From: Quillaja saponaria | Taxonomy: Eukaryota; Streptophyta; Magnoliopsida; Fabales; Quillajaceae | Assembly (NCBI GenBank): GCA_029379385.1 | Contig: CM055612.1 | Coordinates: 14,446,001-14,510,000 of the forward strand | DNA: 64,000 bases | Direction: 5' to 3' | Shown: positions 48,414-60,604 of the stretch, piece by piece | How positions within the stretch are numbered: the stretch's first letter is position 1 | Layout of the letters: each line of letters starts with the position of its first letter | Translations under genes and position numbers: made by a program | The notes under the pieces: model-generated | The model's database searches: none | Told to the model about the DNA's origin: nothing | The model's input: only the letters and a program-made list of their open reading frames with translations

Positions 48414-51400
48414 ATGGACATAGATCTTAGGTTACCTTCTGGTGTGCAAGATAAGGAAGATGAGGAACCAAATACCATTGATCACATTTTGGGTGCTGAA
48501 GAAAAATTGCATAATGGAGATGTGGAGGGTGGAAATATGGTTAATATTGGAGTTGAGATACATGCTCAAGATGGTGGTTTGAATTCTGCCTCGGTGGATA
48601 TGATTGTATTTAAGGAAGACACAAATCTTGAGCCTATTTCTGGCATGGAATTTGAATCTCATGGGGAAGCATACTCTTTCTATCAAGAATATGCTCGGTC
48701 TATTGGATTCAATACTGCAATACAAAACAGTCGCCGTTCGAAGACATCAAGAGAATTCATTGATGCAAAGTTTGCTTGTTCGAGGTATGGTACCAAACGT
48801 GAGTATGACAAGTCATTTAACCGACCACGTGCAAGACAACCCAAACATGATTCTGAAAATTCAACTGGTCGGAGATCTTGTTCAAAGACTGATTGTAAAG
48901 CAAGCATGCATGTAAAGAGAAGAACAGATGGAAAATGGGTTATACATAGTTTTGTGAGGGAGCATAATCATGACCTTCTACCAGCCCAAGCTGTCAGTGA
49001 ACAAACAAGAAAAATGTATGCTACAATGGCTCGACAATTCGCCGAATATAAAAATGTGGTTGGTCTCAAGAATGATTCCAAAAATCCCTTTGATAAAGGC
49101 CGGAATTTGGCTCTGGAGGCTGGAGATGCTAAGATTTTGCTTGATTTTTTCACACAAATGCAGAATATGAATTCTAACTTCTTTTACGCAGTAGACCTGG
49201 GTGATGATCAACGTCTAAAAAATCTGTTGTGGATTGATGCCAAAGCTAGGCATGATTATAGTAGTTTCTGTGATGTAGTGTCTTTGGATACTACCTATAT
49301 TAGAAACAAATATAAGATGCCCCTTGTCCTTTTTGTTGGAGTTAATCATCACTATCAGTTTCTATTACTTGGATGTGCCTTGGTATTAGATGAAAGTACC
49401 ACAACTTATACTTGGTTAATGCAGACATGGCTGAAAGCAGTTGGCGGGAAAGGTCCAAAAGTAATTATTACTGAATGTGACAGAGCTTTGAAATCAGTTG
49501 TTCCAGAGGTCTTTCCCTATTCTCAACATTATGTTTTTTTGTGGCATATTTTGGGGAAGGTATCTGAGAGTCTTGGTCATGTAATTAAACGGAACGAGAA
49601 TTTTATGGCCAAATTTGAAAAATGCATTTATAGGTCATGGACAAGTGAAGAGTTTGAAAAGAGATGGTGGAAAATCCTTGATATATTTGAACTTAGAGAG
49701 GATGAATGCATGCAGTCATTGTATGAAGATCGGAAATTGTGGGTACCATTGTTCATGAAGGGTGCTTTTTTGGGTGGTATGTCAACCATTCAGCGATCTG
49801 AGAGTGTAAATTCCTTTTTTGATAAGTATGTTCATAAGAAGACCACTGTGCAAGAATTGTTGAAACAGTATGAAGCAATCCTGCAAGATAGGTATGAAGA
49901 GGAAGCAAAAGCAGACTCTGATTTATGGAATAAAATGCCAGTTTTGAAAACTCCTTCACCCTTCGAGAAGAGTGTTTCGGGGGTGTACACACATGCAGTA
50001 CTTAAGAAATTTCAAGTGGAGGTTATAGGTGTTACTGCTTGTCAACCTAAAACGGAAAGACAAGATGAGACAGGCATTACTTTTCGGGTTGTTGATATAG
50101 ATAAGAAGCAACACTTTGCTGTTTTGTGGAATGAAATAAAAGCAGAAATTTCTTGTATGTGTCGCTTATATGAGTACAGAGGTTATCTATGTCGACATGC
50201 GTTAATTGTTCTTCAAAGTTGTCGGCTTACTGCCGTCCCACTTCACTATATTTTGAAACGATGGTCGAAAGAAGCAAAAACCAGGCATTTATTGGGAGAA
50301 GAATCTGAACATACACAGGGTAGAGTGCAACGATACAATGATTTATGTAAGCGGGCCCTAAAATTGAGTAGTGAGGCCTCTCTATCTCAAGAGAGTTATA
50401 ATATTGCATTTCGTGCGCTAGATGAAGCTTATGAAAATTGTTCGAGTTTGAACAACTCTAGTAAGAGTCTTACAGAAGCTAGCAGTCCAAATTGCACTGA
50501 AGAAGATAACCAAAGTAGAAATATGGGAAAGGCCAACAAAAAGAAGAATCCAACTAAGAAGAGAAAGGTTAATCGTCAATATCAATTGCAATGCTCATGA
50601 TTTCTCCCTAGTTAATTCTGATATGAATTTCTTTACTAATTGCAGATGAACTCTGAGGCTGATGTATTGACTGTTGGGGCAGAAGAGAGCTTGCAACAAT
50701 TGGTTTGTCCTCTCTGCTTTCGTACCTAACTAAAAGTATATAAATTTATACTATACACATCAAATAATTAAGCTTATTGAAATCCAGGTGACATGGTATT
50801 GTGCTGGAAAATTCTGATATAAAGAAAAAAGAAAAATATCATTGAAACTGAGACTTGTGGTTTTTAAGTAGCTGTAGTGTATACAAACAAAATTAGACAG
50901 GATTGCTTCAATAATTGGAACTTTGGTTTACAGGACAAACTAAGCTCAAGGGCAGTCACCCTCGATGGTTACTATGGCACACAACAGAATGTGCAAGGAC
51001 TGGTATGAATATAATAAGCCATAGTTCTCATCTCATCTTTGTATATGAGCCAATCTGATATATATATTTTATATATACATATTTATTTTGCAGGTGCAAT
51101 TGAACTTAATGGCACCAACACGTGATAATTATTATGGGAATCAACAGACTATTCAAGGGCTGGTACGTCAATATATGACTGATATAGGTAAAGAAGTCTA
51201 CTGATATTGCATCCATTTTGAAGTTTTGGGGTTTCATATATGTAGGGACAACTGAACACTATAGCACCACCAAGTCATGATGGTTATTACACTACTCAGC
51301 AAAGCATGCATGGACTGGTATGGTAAACTATGATGCTAGCACTACTAATATTAGTTCTCTTGCAATATTTTAAATTTGAGCTCATATTTTTATTCATGGT

Positions 51401-51604
51401 TGCAGGGGCAGATGGATTTTTTCCGAGCACCAACAGGTTTTTCTTATGGCATTCGGGTTAGTTTTCCAGATGCTATCTTAGTAAATTTTGTATGATAGTT
51501 TTTTTCTTTCTGGAGAGCACCTTTACAATTGTTCTTCCTTACAGCAAGATGACACTAATGTGAGATCAGCACAGTTGCATGATGATCCGTCAAGACATGC
51601 ATGA
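48414..51604 (+). CDS. FHY3: FHY3-type FAR1-family transcription factor (domesticated MULE transposase)
   Basis: Transcription factor of the far-red (phytochrome A) pathway, derived from a Mutator-like transposase; acts in the nucleus. Coding exons: 48414-50567, 50646-50702, 50934-51002, 51094-51162, 51246-51317, 51406-51456 and 51545-51604, making 2532 nt or 843 residues (Arabidopsis FHY3 839). All introns are GT-AG and phase 0. The start is [10 protein letters not shown], as in the family. Domains: FAR1 zinc finger (about 76-186; C122, C156/C161, H184, H186), MULE transposase core (about 285-385; SLDTT with D292, ITECD with D356), SWIM zinc finger (C581, C583, C593, H595), basic tail [10 protein letters not shown] (709-718), then YYGTQQ-type repeats and a [10 protein letters not shown] end. 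Without splicing, translation would stop at 50600. It is closer to FHY3 than to FAR1 by its ends. Confidence 0.95.
50646..51604 (+). repeat. FHY3 C-terminal run of small phase-0 exons with a repeated unit
   Basis: Exons 3, 4 and 5 (69, 69 and 72 nt) each encode one unit: [24 protein letters not shown] and [12 protein letters not shown] at their ends, with LNLMAP or LNTIAP before the last two. Each unit ends with CTG directly before the GT donor. The exon before (57 nt) ends ESLQQL, and the exon after (51 nt) starts GQMDFFRAP. Confidence 0.9.
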
Positions 51605-53090
51605 GGTGCACCTTTCCTCTGATGAAAGAACTTCACATTCAGTAATCTTCAATTCTTCTGCATAGAATCAGTACTTGCCTATAATATCGGAAAGAATGGT
51701 TCAAATATAAATTGAATGATTTTCTTTGTAGGTTAATGGGAATATCAAAGCAGCCTATCCATGAAAAAATAGTTAAAACTTGCCCGGTTGACCGAAATTA
51801 CAGTAGAGGAGTTTCAGTAGCTGTAATATAGCACATGTAGAACAGTTTGATATTTGTAATTCAATCGAGTAGCCTACGATGTATGCAAAAATTGAACTAG
51901 GTTTAAAACTCTTGTAAAGGTTGTGTTGTATTTGTGGGGTCTTGAGGAAGGTTAGAACCAGGAAGCTCGTTCTAACCTTGTCACAATTGACTTATCTTCG
52001 TTATTTGGGATTTCAACTACTAAAAAATAGTTAGAATGCTTACCCTTTTTATCTAATTGACGATATATATATATAATATTTTAAAAGTTATTATTTATAC
52101 GAATAATTAATAAATAATTGTATTTTATATTAAAGATTAATGAAACTATTGTAGTTGATATTGATATTGTAAATATTATGTTAATGCTGAAGTTGAAACT
52201 TGAATATTATAATAAATAATAAATCAATTAGTTGTAGATTAATAATTATATTTGACAATTTGTAATGTTATTTTTTTAATTTAGTAAGTATTGAATTATT
52301 ATTTTCGTGTGTATTTAGTATTTATAATTAATAGAAAAATTAATATAGTATTTATAATATTTAAAGTACAATTAAATATATTTATGATGTTATTCGATTT
52401 GATCATTAGTTTAACTCTAGTAGAAAGAGTTGAGATCTATTAAATTTTGAGCCAATCACCTGATTTTTAGAATATGGATGTAAACATTTTCATAGATGAA
52501 TAATAATCAACGAATTCATATATAAATCTTAAAACAGTGAGTCTCCTTTGCATGTGTTGAATGGAAAAGAAAATAATTGAACTTTTCTATTTAATAGAAG
52601 CTTACCGTTTTGATTTTTAAGGATTGCATTAATTTTTATTTTTATTTTTAAAGAATTAATTTTTTTTTTCTTTTAGAACTTATGTTTTTATGGTCAATTA
52701 TATTTTATCTATATGAACTATTAAATTAGGCACATAACTCTTTATTTGAAACATAATTAGTAAATAATTTTCAATTATCCAAATTAATTATAAAATCTAA
52801 CAAACTAAATTAGTAAAGTCTAAATTATCCTTATTACAAGTTTTTATTTTTTTTTATTTCTTATATTTTTTATTTTTTATCTCTTGTTTCTTCTTCTTCT
52901 TTTTTTTTTAGAAATTAAAATTTTTATATTTATTTAATTTTATCATATTCTTTAAAATGTAATACTAATAAGAAAATAAAAAAAATTTATGAAAATGTTG
53001 TCATTAAAATGCAAATTGAAACAACAACTTGTATAATTTTTATAAATAAAAAAATATTAATATATTAAATATTATTACAAGAAAATAAAA
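51605..53090. other. FHY3 3' UTR, then AT-rich intergenic DNA
   Basis: The first ~350 bp is the likely 3' UTR. A possible 3' UTR intron runs from ATGAG|GTGCAC (51605) to TTTGTAG at 51731. From about 52020 the DNA is extremely AT-rich with no feature recognised. Confidence 0.45.
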
Positions 53091-53590
53091 ATTATAACCC
53101 CAAGCCCCTTTAGTAATTCATAATTCTATTATGATTACATTATGAATTACTAATGAGCCTTTAGTCTCTTAGTGGCCTAAATCCAATTAAGATTTTAACT
53201 AGAATTTTTCTTAACTTCGAAGAAAACAAGTCTTGCAATTTATGTAAAGTAAAAGGTTTATGCTTGGAAGTTAACTATTAATTCCAAAACTCCATTAATC
53301 CTTCTAGCTTCTTAACGAAAGTATATTAAGTGTATAACCTATTAGGTTCTTCCGTATGTTGGTAATAAATATAATTCAATACTTCCTAAGAAGTATGATT
53401 AAATTAAAACATTTTTAATTTAACTTTGGTTTTGCTAAACCAACAAACTTACATTTATAGATTAAGATTGATATCTAGTAGTGTACAATACTACCCAAGT
53501 ACAAGTAAAGTTAAGATCATTGATCAAACCTTTAAGTGCTTGATTACTGTGTAATTCAATCATTTTATCAAACAAATACAGAGATAGAAA
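53091..53590. repeat. Repeat family A, partial copy without nested insertions
   Basis: Collinear with 2845-5640. At the place where the RTE LINE sits there, this copy reads GAGCCTTTAGTCTCTTAGTG; at the solo-LTR site it reads AATACTTCCTAAG. It therefore serves as an approximate empty site for both insertions. Confidence 0.82.
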
Positions 53591-54672
53591 TAGGAAATGG
53601 ATTCTAGTGTCAACCCTATTTTTGTCTAAATTCATTTGTACTTGAAATTAAGTTTATGTTTTGTTCCTCAAAGAGATTCAAAAAACAATTTTCTTAATCT
53701 CTTTCAATTTGCAAAGTTTCTCGGAAACATGACATACTTGTTTCAAGAGGCCATGGGATATTCATCCTTTTTTGCTGAGAATGATGAATTATTTGTTTAT
53801 CATTTATCTACCTTGATATGCTTCACTACATGTCCAATAATCATCCATATATTATCCTTATTATAAGATAAGGGGAATGACATAAAAACACATAAATTCA
53901 CATATAAAGTAATAAGATGATCTCAAGTCAAATGGTCACTTACACCACCAACACTTTGAGAACTTCTATTGACACGTGAATAAAGACTCCACATGGATTA
54001 AATGTACAGTCAATGACATGTTCTGATAGCAAATGAGTTGAAATGGAAAAGTAAATGGGGTGAATAGTTTATTAACCAATTTTAATAACTTTTGCAAATA
54101 AACACCACAATTAGTGAAACTCAGGCAAGATGCAAGTACAATTAAAAAAAATAAAGAGATATTGATTTATAGTGGTTCATCTGATAACTCAGAGTATGTC
54201 CACTTTTTCAAAAAGAACATTTAAGGTTCCACTAGATCACACTAGCATAAAACTAAATTGTATGATTCAGGTCCCTTTATAGCCACTAGTTTTCTAGGAT
54301 CAACCAGAAACCACACAACCAAATCTTACAAATTCTACCTATCAATGTCTTCTCCAAACCTAATTACAAATTTTGCAGAGAACGTCTCACAAAGCACAAG
54401 ACTTTTGAATTGCAGAGCATTATAAAGAATATGAAAATTCTAGCTCAATATAGAGATTGATTCAAATTAAAGTAGAAAAATAAGTGGTAATATCAATCTC
54501 AAAATGTGAAAGAGATGAAGAATTCTATCAAAAGTTTGAGCTTGGGAATTCTGGAATTTGAATTGAAAAATATTCTCTTCAAATTTGGCTCTCTTGTTTG
54601 GTGTATGAAATTCTTCGTGTCTGCTATAAAAGTCACTGCTATAAAATTCTGTGCAGCTCTCAGCTATCATCT
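53591..54672. repeat. Copia-type LTR-like relic (family B), third copy
   Basis: From about 54022 the sequence starts TGATAGCAAATGAGTTG, then GGGGTGAATAG, GATTTATAGTGGTTCATC and a CCACTTTTTC block, the order seen at 36.1 and 40.2 kb. The 430 bp before it holds nothing recognised. A tandem array follows directly and may be part of the same LTR. Confidence 0.5.
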
Positions 54673-55092
54673 CTTATCTTGAGGAACAGTTGTTTGTTTA
54701 ATGAAACAGTGCATTTGGAACAAAATAACTCTTGAAGTTTCATCTCTTAAGTTAACAGCTCTTGTCTTGAGGAGAAGCTGTTTATTTAATGAAACAGTGC
54801 GTTTGGTTCCAAACGCACTTGAAGTTTTAGCTCTATAGTTAACAGCTTTTGTCTTGAGGAGTAGCTGTTCGTTTAATGTAATAGTATGTTTATAACAACT
54901 CTTGAAGTTTCAGCTCTTCAGGTAATAGCTCTTGTCTTGAGGAGCAACTGTGTGTTCAATGAAATGGTGCGTTTGGAACAAATATCTCTTGAAGTTCAAG
55001 CTCTTCACCTAACAGCTCCTCTATCTTCTACTCTTCATATAACAGCTCTAGACAACTATTGTTCAACTTTAATGAAATGCTGCATTTAGTGC
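54673..55092. repeat. Tandem array, ~83-88-bp unit, four copies and a partial fifth
   Basis: Copies start at 54673, 54761, 54848 and 54931, with a shortened one from about 55018. Each has CTTGTCTTGAGGAG, a GCTGTTTGTTTAATGAAAC-like block, (A/T)GTGCGTTTGG, CTCTTGAAGTTTCAGCTCTT and TAACAGCT. Copies differ by small changes and indels. Short open frames across it are by-products of the repeat. Confidence 0.92.
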
Positions 55093-56536
55093 TTCAACTA
55101 CAAAACTTTTAATAGCTGGAAAGATGTTCAAATATTTCGGAGTTTAGTTAGATATGACCCTTAAATGAAACACTCGGTTAGTTTTAAATGAATAGCTTGT
55201 TGAAGGAGCACATATTGAACAACTACATGACAAGTAAAAGAGTGTTGTTTTTAAGTGTACATATAATTCAAACATAGTATAAAAATCAATTTACAATTAA
55301 TCAAAACTTAGAACAAAATTTAGATTAAATTAAATATTTCAGATTAGCTTCTTATTTAATCCAATAACATTTGATAAAGTTCAAGCCGAAAAAATTCAAA
55401 ACGCCTTTAGAATTTAGAGCTCAAGAAGTTGTTCTAGTTGAAGAAGTGATTACAATAGTTAAAGTTGAAAAAGATGAGATTCCAATTCTAGAGTTGATAG
55501 TTGATGGTCTCTTCCATATACCGAGCACATCCACTTTGTTATTCCAATGAAGTTTCAAAACGTCTGTGATCCTGACAGGATTCTATTTAGTTGTTATGTA
55601 CAAGACCTGGATCTTATTCTCAAGATCTTCATTCTCCATCACTTCAGAACTTAATGACGATTTTTTTTCCAATCATAAAAAAAATGATAGGAAACAATGT
55701 GAAGATAATATTGAAATTTATTTGGAACATGTTATTTGTATGAATAAAATAATAGTATTTTTGTATTATTCGGATTCAATAATATTTTAAGATTTTATGT
55801 AGAGTGAAATCTTAATTTATTAGTGTTCTTAGAGTTTAAATGTTGCCTATATAAGACCTACTATGCTCTTATTTTTAGTACAATATTAATACTTTTATTA
55901 TAATTCTCTAGAAATCTATATCTATATGTCTATGTTATATTAAAAGTCAGAACACTCTTATGGAGTTTCCTGATTTTTAATATAGTTTTTAATCTAAATA
56001 TCAATCTAAAAGGGAGAATAATGTCATTTTAAATTTATATTTTTGTTAAATTAAAATTTATCATTTATTAGAAATTACACACTTTTCCCTATAATAATAA
56101 TAATAATAAAAGAATTAATAAAAAACAAACAAAACTCACATATTAATAACTTCAATTAACCAATTATTTGTTTTAAAAAAATCAATCTTGTATAAAACTT
56201 ATCTCATTCTTTCATTCTTTTCATTTTATATAATAATTATAATATTTTTATATTATTTTCTTAAAAAAGACATTGACGCCAGCGTGACGGGGCTAATTAT
56301 TTTAAAATAGAGTAATTTTCTCCCAAACCCCACAATTTTTGTCCTACATCAACACTTTTCAATCACTTTTTTCATGAAGCGTTGTGGTTTCTAACCCACT
56401 TTCTTTGAACTCTCCCATGTTGGGTGAGGCTGGAGTCTAATTAGTCTATTAACTGAAAATTTAATCAAATGAACGGTGAAAGTAAAATATAGAAAAAGAA
56501 AAAATAAATTTCAATCTCATACTCTAAAAATAAGAA

Positions 56537-56573
<37 letters not shown>

Positions 56574-58448
56574 TAAAATAAATTTACTGACATTTACATT
56601 GATTTGAATGAAAATACAGTTCTAACTCTCTAATTTAAATGTCACAGCTAATTTAATTAAAAAGACATATCTAATTAATGGCCCATAAATTATCTTTTTG
56701 TTTTTTTCTTTTCCAGTCTATCCGGCATCAATTATATGACTCAATTGAAGGAGGGATGGAAAGCTTTTTTAGGAGAGGAAAGTGAACATTAATACAAATA
56801 TGAGTCAACATTTAACAAATGATAAAACTACTAAAGAATAGAGTAATTTACACTAAATTTCATTATATTTAATATTTACTCTTAAGTTATAATAAAATCT
56901 TCTTTCTATTTTCAAACAAATCAACGTATTATTTATAGAGTATCAGAATTTCTATCCAGAATAATCAAATTCAGCCAAAATCAACTGTCTGTGTTGGAGA
57001 AATAAGTCTACCAAAATCGTGAAAAGGGTAAGAGGAAATGTCATAATCGGCTAAAGAAAGACAGAGTCGTCATTTTTGTCCGCGAAGGATAGGGGGACGG
57101 TTTGGGCGTAGTCTTGCCGCCACTACCAACCAAAAAGCCAAACATTTCTGTCCATGACCAATATAACCTCCACGGGGTCCTAAATTTCAGTAGTATCCTA
57201 GTATTTTGACAGTTTTCTATTGTTTTGACCATAAATTTTTTTTTCGTAGTATTTTTATAGTTTGTCAAGTTTATGCATATTTCGATTAATTTGAATTCAC
57301 AGATATCAAAAAAAAAAAAATTGGTATGGACTAAAAATTTATGAGAGTTTTATTTTCACGAATTCTCCCAAAATTTTAAATACAAAAAATCAAGAAATGA
57401 ATTATATCTCTTTAACCACACAAGACCAATTTTCATAGGATTAATCTTATTTTTTGGCTTTGCACTTCTGAGAATTATTCAAATGACCTAGCTGAGCATT
57501 CGAAATTTAGTATTAGTTACAGCAGCTAGTACCTTGAATTCAATTTGGACTATTATAAGACGTAGGAGCTGGAATATGAGGTCTCAGGTTTGAGTTCCAC
57601 CATTGATGATTTGTGATTATTTTTTTCTAAATTTGTGAGTTGTTTTTTCACCTTGTGTTGGCTAATTGTAATATAATATTATTAATTGTTAGATTGAGAT
57701 TATCCGTTTTATTATTAATTGTAATCTATAATTGAATTTGATGTAAATATAATCTTAATAAAAATTGTCAATTTTAAATGAATCGATTTCAAGTTTTTTT
57801 TTCTAAGGTATTCAATTCACTTTTATCATATATATATATATATATTTTTTACGACAGGAATATAGCTGCTATAGTGAGTACAATAATAGTTCTTAAAAGA
57901 AATATCAACCATCAATATATATTTGTCTACCAATTTTTAACTCAATTGATAAAGTTAATTGGTGAGATCTTTAATTGTTCAGTTAATGACTATTATCTAT
58001 GACAAAAAGAAGTGATAATTAAAGGCACTGAGTTTAAACGCAAAAACTCTATCCATCACAAAATCAAAGAGATTCTTTCTCAAAAAAAAAAAAGAAAAAA
58101 AAAAGAGAAAATAAATTATAAGTAAGAACTTAAAAGAAATTCTGGTTTTTTTCATCTTGTTAGTTAGGGAAATCAAATGAAAAATGGGTTACCTTTGTTG
58201 TTCTATTTTAGTAAAAATAAAATAAATGCAATTTATTGGGTGGTTTATTAAAATAACAAATTTGTGAGAGTTTCAAAAATTTAGAAGTTTTGAATAATAA
58301 GGTTTAAAGCACTTTATGATAGTTGAATTGTTACAATTCAATATTTGATTTTGTCACTTATATAATTTAATTATTTATTTATTTTTATTTTAAATTGTGT
58401 ATTTATTTCAACTATTATTTTGATATAAGAGTTACGAAATCATACTAC
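55093..58448. other. AT-rich intergenic DNA, no gene recognised
   Basis: Mostly AT-rich. Exceptions are a less AT-rich patch at 57000-57190 on which I find no convincing coding, and a short patch at 56275-56300. No element ends were identified. Small (TA) and (ATA) runs are present. Confidence 0.4.
56541..56567. repeat. (TA)n microsatellite
   Basis: About 27 nt of uninterrupted TA repeat in intergenic DNA. Confidence 0.95.
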
Positions 58449-58457
58449 TATATAAAA
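58449..58457 (+). promoter_or_regulatory. TATA-like box, possibly in a copia LTR relic
   Basis: TATATAAAA is followed by CCCTTCATTC and a less AT-rich stretch to about 58720. That stretch contains a direct repeat of CTGTTCTATCCTGGGG (58647-58662 and 58664-58679). With a copia pol fragment 0.9 kb downstream on the same strand, this may be the LTR and leader of that element. Weak inference. Confidence 0.35.
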
Positions 58458-59345
58458 CCCTTCATTCTTACATTTTCTAGTTAACTCACTAGTACTTACA
58501 TGTACGACACTTCACATACACACAACTCTCATATAATTTTATTTTTATATTCTATTATATATTAGGCAAGGACGGTGTGAGTAGAGAGAGCTTGTCTCTT
58601 TTCTTGTGCAGTGAATTGAGAAACATACTGTGTGTAGTAAGCTAAACTGTTCTATCCTGGGGCCTGTTCTATCCTGGGGACAACGTGTCAAGAGATCTAC
58701 ATCTGTTAAGCAATCTTGACAGTTTCATGAATTACTTAAAAAAACGATATATCTGTGTCTCATCTAAGCTTTCTACACTTTATTGACTGTGTTTATATTT
58801 AATAATTTATCTACAACAATTTATTTATTTAAATTATAATGTTATTATTAATTATTGTAATTATGACAGAATACTAACCACAACTTTTTATCTCAGCAAC
58901 TCATATTGCTATTGTTACTTTTCTTTACATTTAATACATTGTGATGTTTGAATTTCTTCGGTTCTTTTCATTTTAGATACAAGTATTTATATAAGTTTTG
59001 TAGATGATTATATCATTAATTTTGCATGGCTTTAAAAAAAAAAGAATAAATCATAGGTGTTTACACATTTTATTACCTTCACAAATCAAGTTGAAAATAT
59101 GATGTTTAATACTAAAATTTAGATTGTTCAAGAAGAATTTGATAATAATCTCAAAATATATATATATTTTTCAAGCTCCTGAGATTTCTTTTATAATGTT
59201 TTATCTAGACACACCTCAACAAAATGAATAACTAAACGCAAGCAGCGTCATTTTAATGAAATGTTTCGTACTATGTTAATTCAAGCTAATTAATGCCTTT
59301 TTTTTTTTTTTGAGTTGATGCTACATATAGTATCTATTTAATTAA

Positions 59346-59835
59346 TCGTCTCCCATATCAAGTTTTGCATGGAAAATCACCTTTCAAATTTCTATTTAGA
59401 ACATCTCATGATTATACTTTTTTTTTTATGTGTATTTGGTGGTGAATGTTATCAATTCCTCGTCATCTCTCCCCCATTTCTCCCCATTCTCATAATATCC
59501 CTCAAAATCACCCTTTTCTTACATTATTTTCTTTCTGAGAAAATTTATGTGAAACAACCCCAGCTTTATTTATTGATTCTCAGCATCCTAAACATGTATG
59601 TAAGCTACAACATGCTATTTATGGTTTAAAACAGGCACTTTGTGCTTGGTTTCATCGATTTAGTGTGTTTTTGATGAGTCTTGGATTTGTGTGCTCTAAA
59701 TATAATATATATTTCTATGTTTGTTTGGAAGTCTTCTGCTGGGATATTGATTATGCTTTTGCATGACATTCTCCTCACAGGTAGCTTTCCACTTCAAGGG
59801 AAATTGAACTCAACACATAACAGAGGCCGATTTAG
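59346..59835 (+). pseudogene. Copia integrase C-terminus and RT start, fragment
   Basis: In shifted frames the plus strand gives VLHGKSPFKFLFRTSHDYT and FGGECYQFL (the end of the integrase region), then LSEKIYVKQPQ, HPKHVCKLQHAIYGLKQA, CAWFHRFSVFLMSLGF and a degraded stretch to LLTGS near 59783. The order matches the integrase-RT junction of copia elements with a large internal deletion between the two. No YVDD box remains intact. Confidence 0.85.
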
Positions 59836-60563
59836 TAAAATATTACCAAATTAAGTTATAAATTATGTTAGTTTATATATATATATGCATGTGCTATGCA
59901 CATAGTACCTTTTTTTTTTTTTTTTGGAAATATAAAGTGATATTTTTAAATTTTTTTATGTTTTTTATTTTTATTTTAAAAAAGAGTTAATGTGTGAGTA
60001 GGTAATTATTTAAAAGTTAAAATATTTTAATTTTCTTAATTAATAAAAAAACATAAAATTTATTTATACTATACTGTAGAAGACTATAAGAGTCTTTTCT
60101 TCTTAATAATGGTAAAAATATTTATTAGGTAAATGATAAATTACTTATTAAATAATATTAAACGAGTTAGTTTACGAATTGAATAATCGTATTTTGAAAA
60201 ATTATACTCAACTTGTTTTACTAAATGAGCTCAAAGAAAAACTCAAAATGAGCTTATTTAGCCCATGGTTTCCAAGTTTAAGCAAATCCAATTAGTATCC
60301 TTAATCCTCCATTTTTCATCAAAAGGAAAAAAAATAAAAAAAAATCCCTCTATTTCTCATCTAAAGGAAAAAAATCCTTCGTTTGTCAAAACAAGTAAAA
60401 AAAAATCTCTCTATTCTGGCAACTGTTGGACTCTTGCAGTACAGGGCTAAAATGGTAATAAAATAGAAATCTAGAGGCAATTCTTTCACTCGCCTACATC
60501 ACCCTACTGTCCCATGGCACTAATAAAGTGACCTCCTCCAACCCCAAAAAACTTCACAATTCA
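59836..60563. other. AT-rich DNA upstream of the right-edge gene
   Basis: AT- and A-rich, with no coding recognised. The last ~80 bp (60480-60563) is less AT-rich and would be the proximal promoter of the gene to the right. Confidence 0.4.
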
Positions 60564-60585
60564 CATATATATATATATATATATA
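60564..60585 (+). promoter_or_regulatory. (AT)n tract acting as likely TATA region
   Basis: A run CATATATATATATATATA lies about 25-35 nt before a CT-rich start TCTTCGTCTCTTCTC, a typical plant transcript start. It is both a microsatellite and the best TATA candidate for the gene on the right. Confidence 0.5.
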
Positions 60586-60604
60586 GAAAGAATCTTCGTC
60601 TCTT

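Noticed and set aside
50568..50600. FHY3 ending at the stop at 50598-50600
   Set aside because: The AAG|GTTAAT donor at 50567/50568 and the next exon restore the family's C-terminus in phase 0; the stop lies in the intron.
57041..57268. Minus-strand 75-residue frame in a less AT-rich patch
   Set aside because: No recognised domain, no splice context and no promoter; recorded only as an AT-content change.
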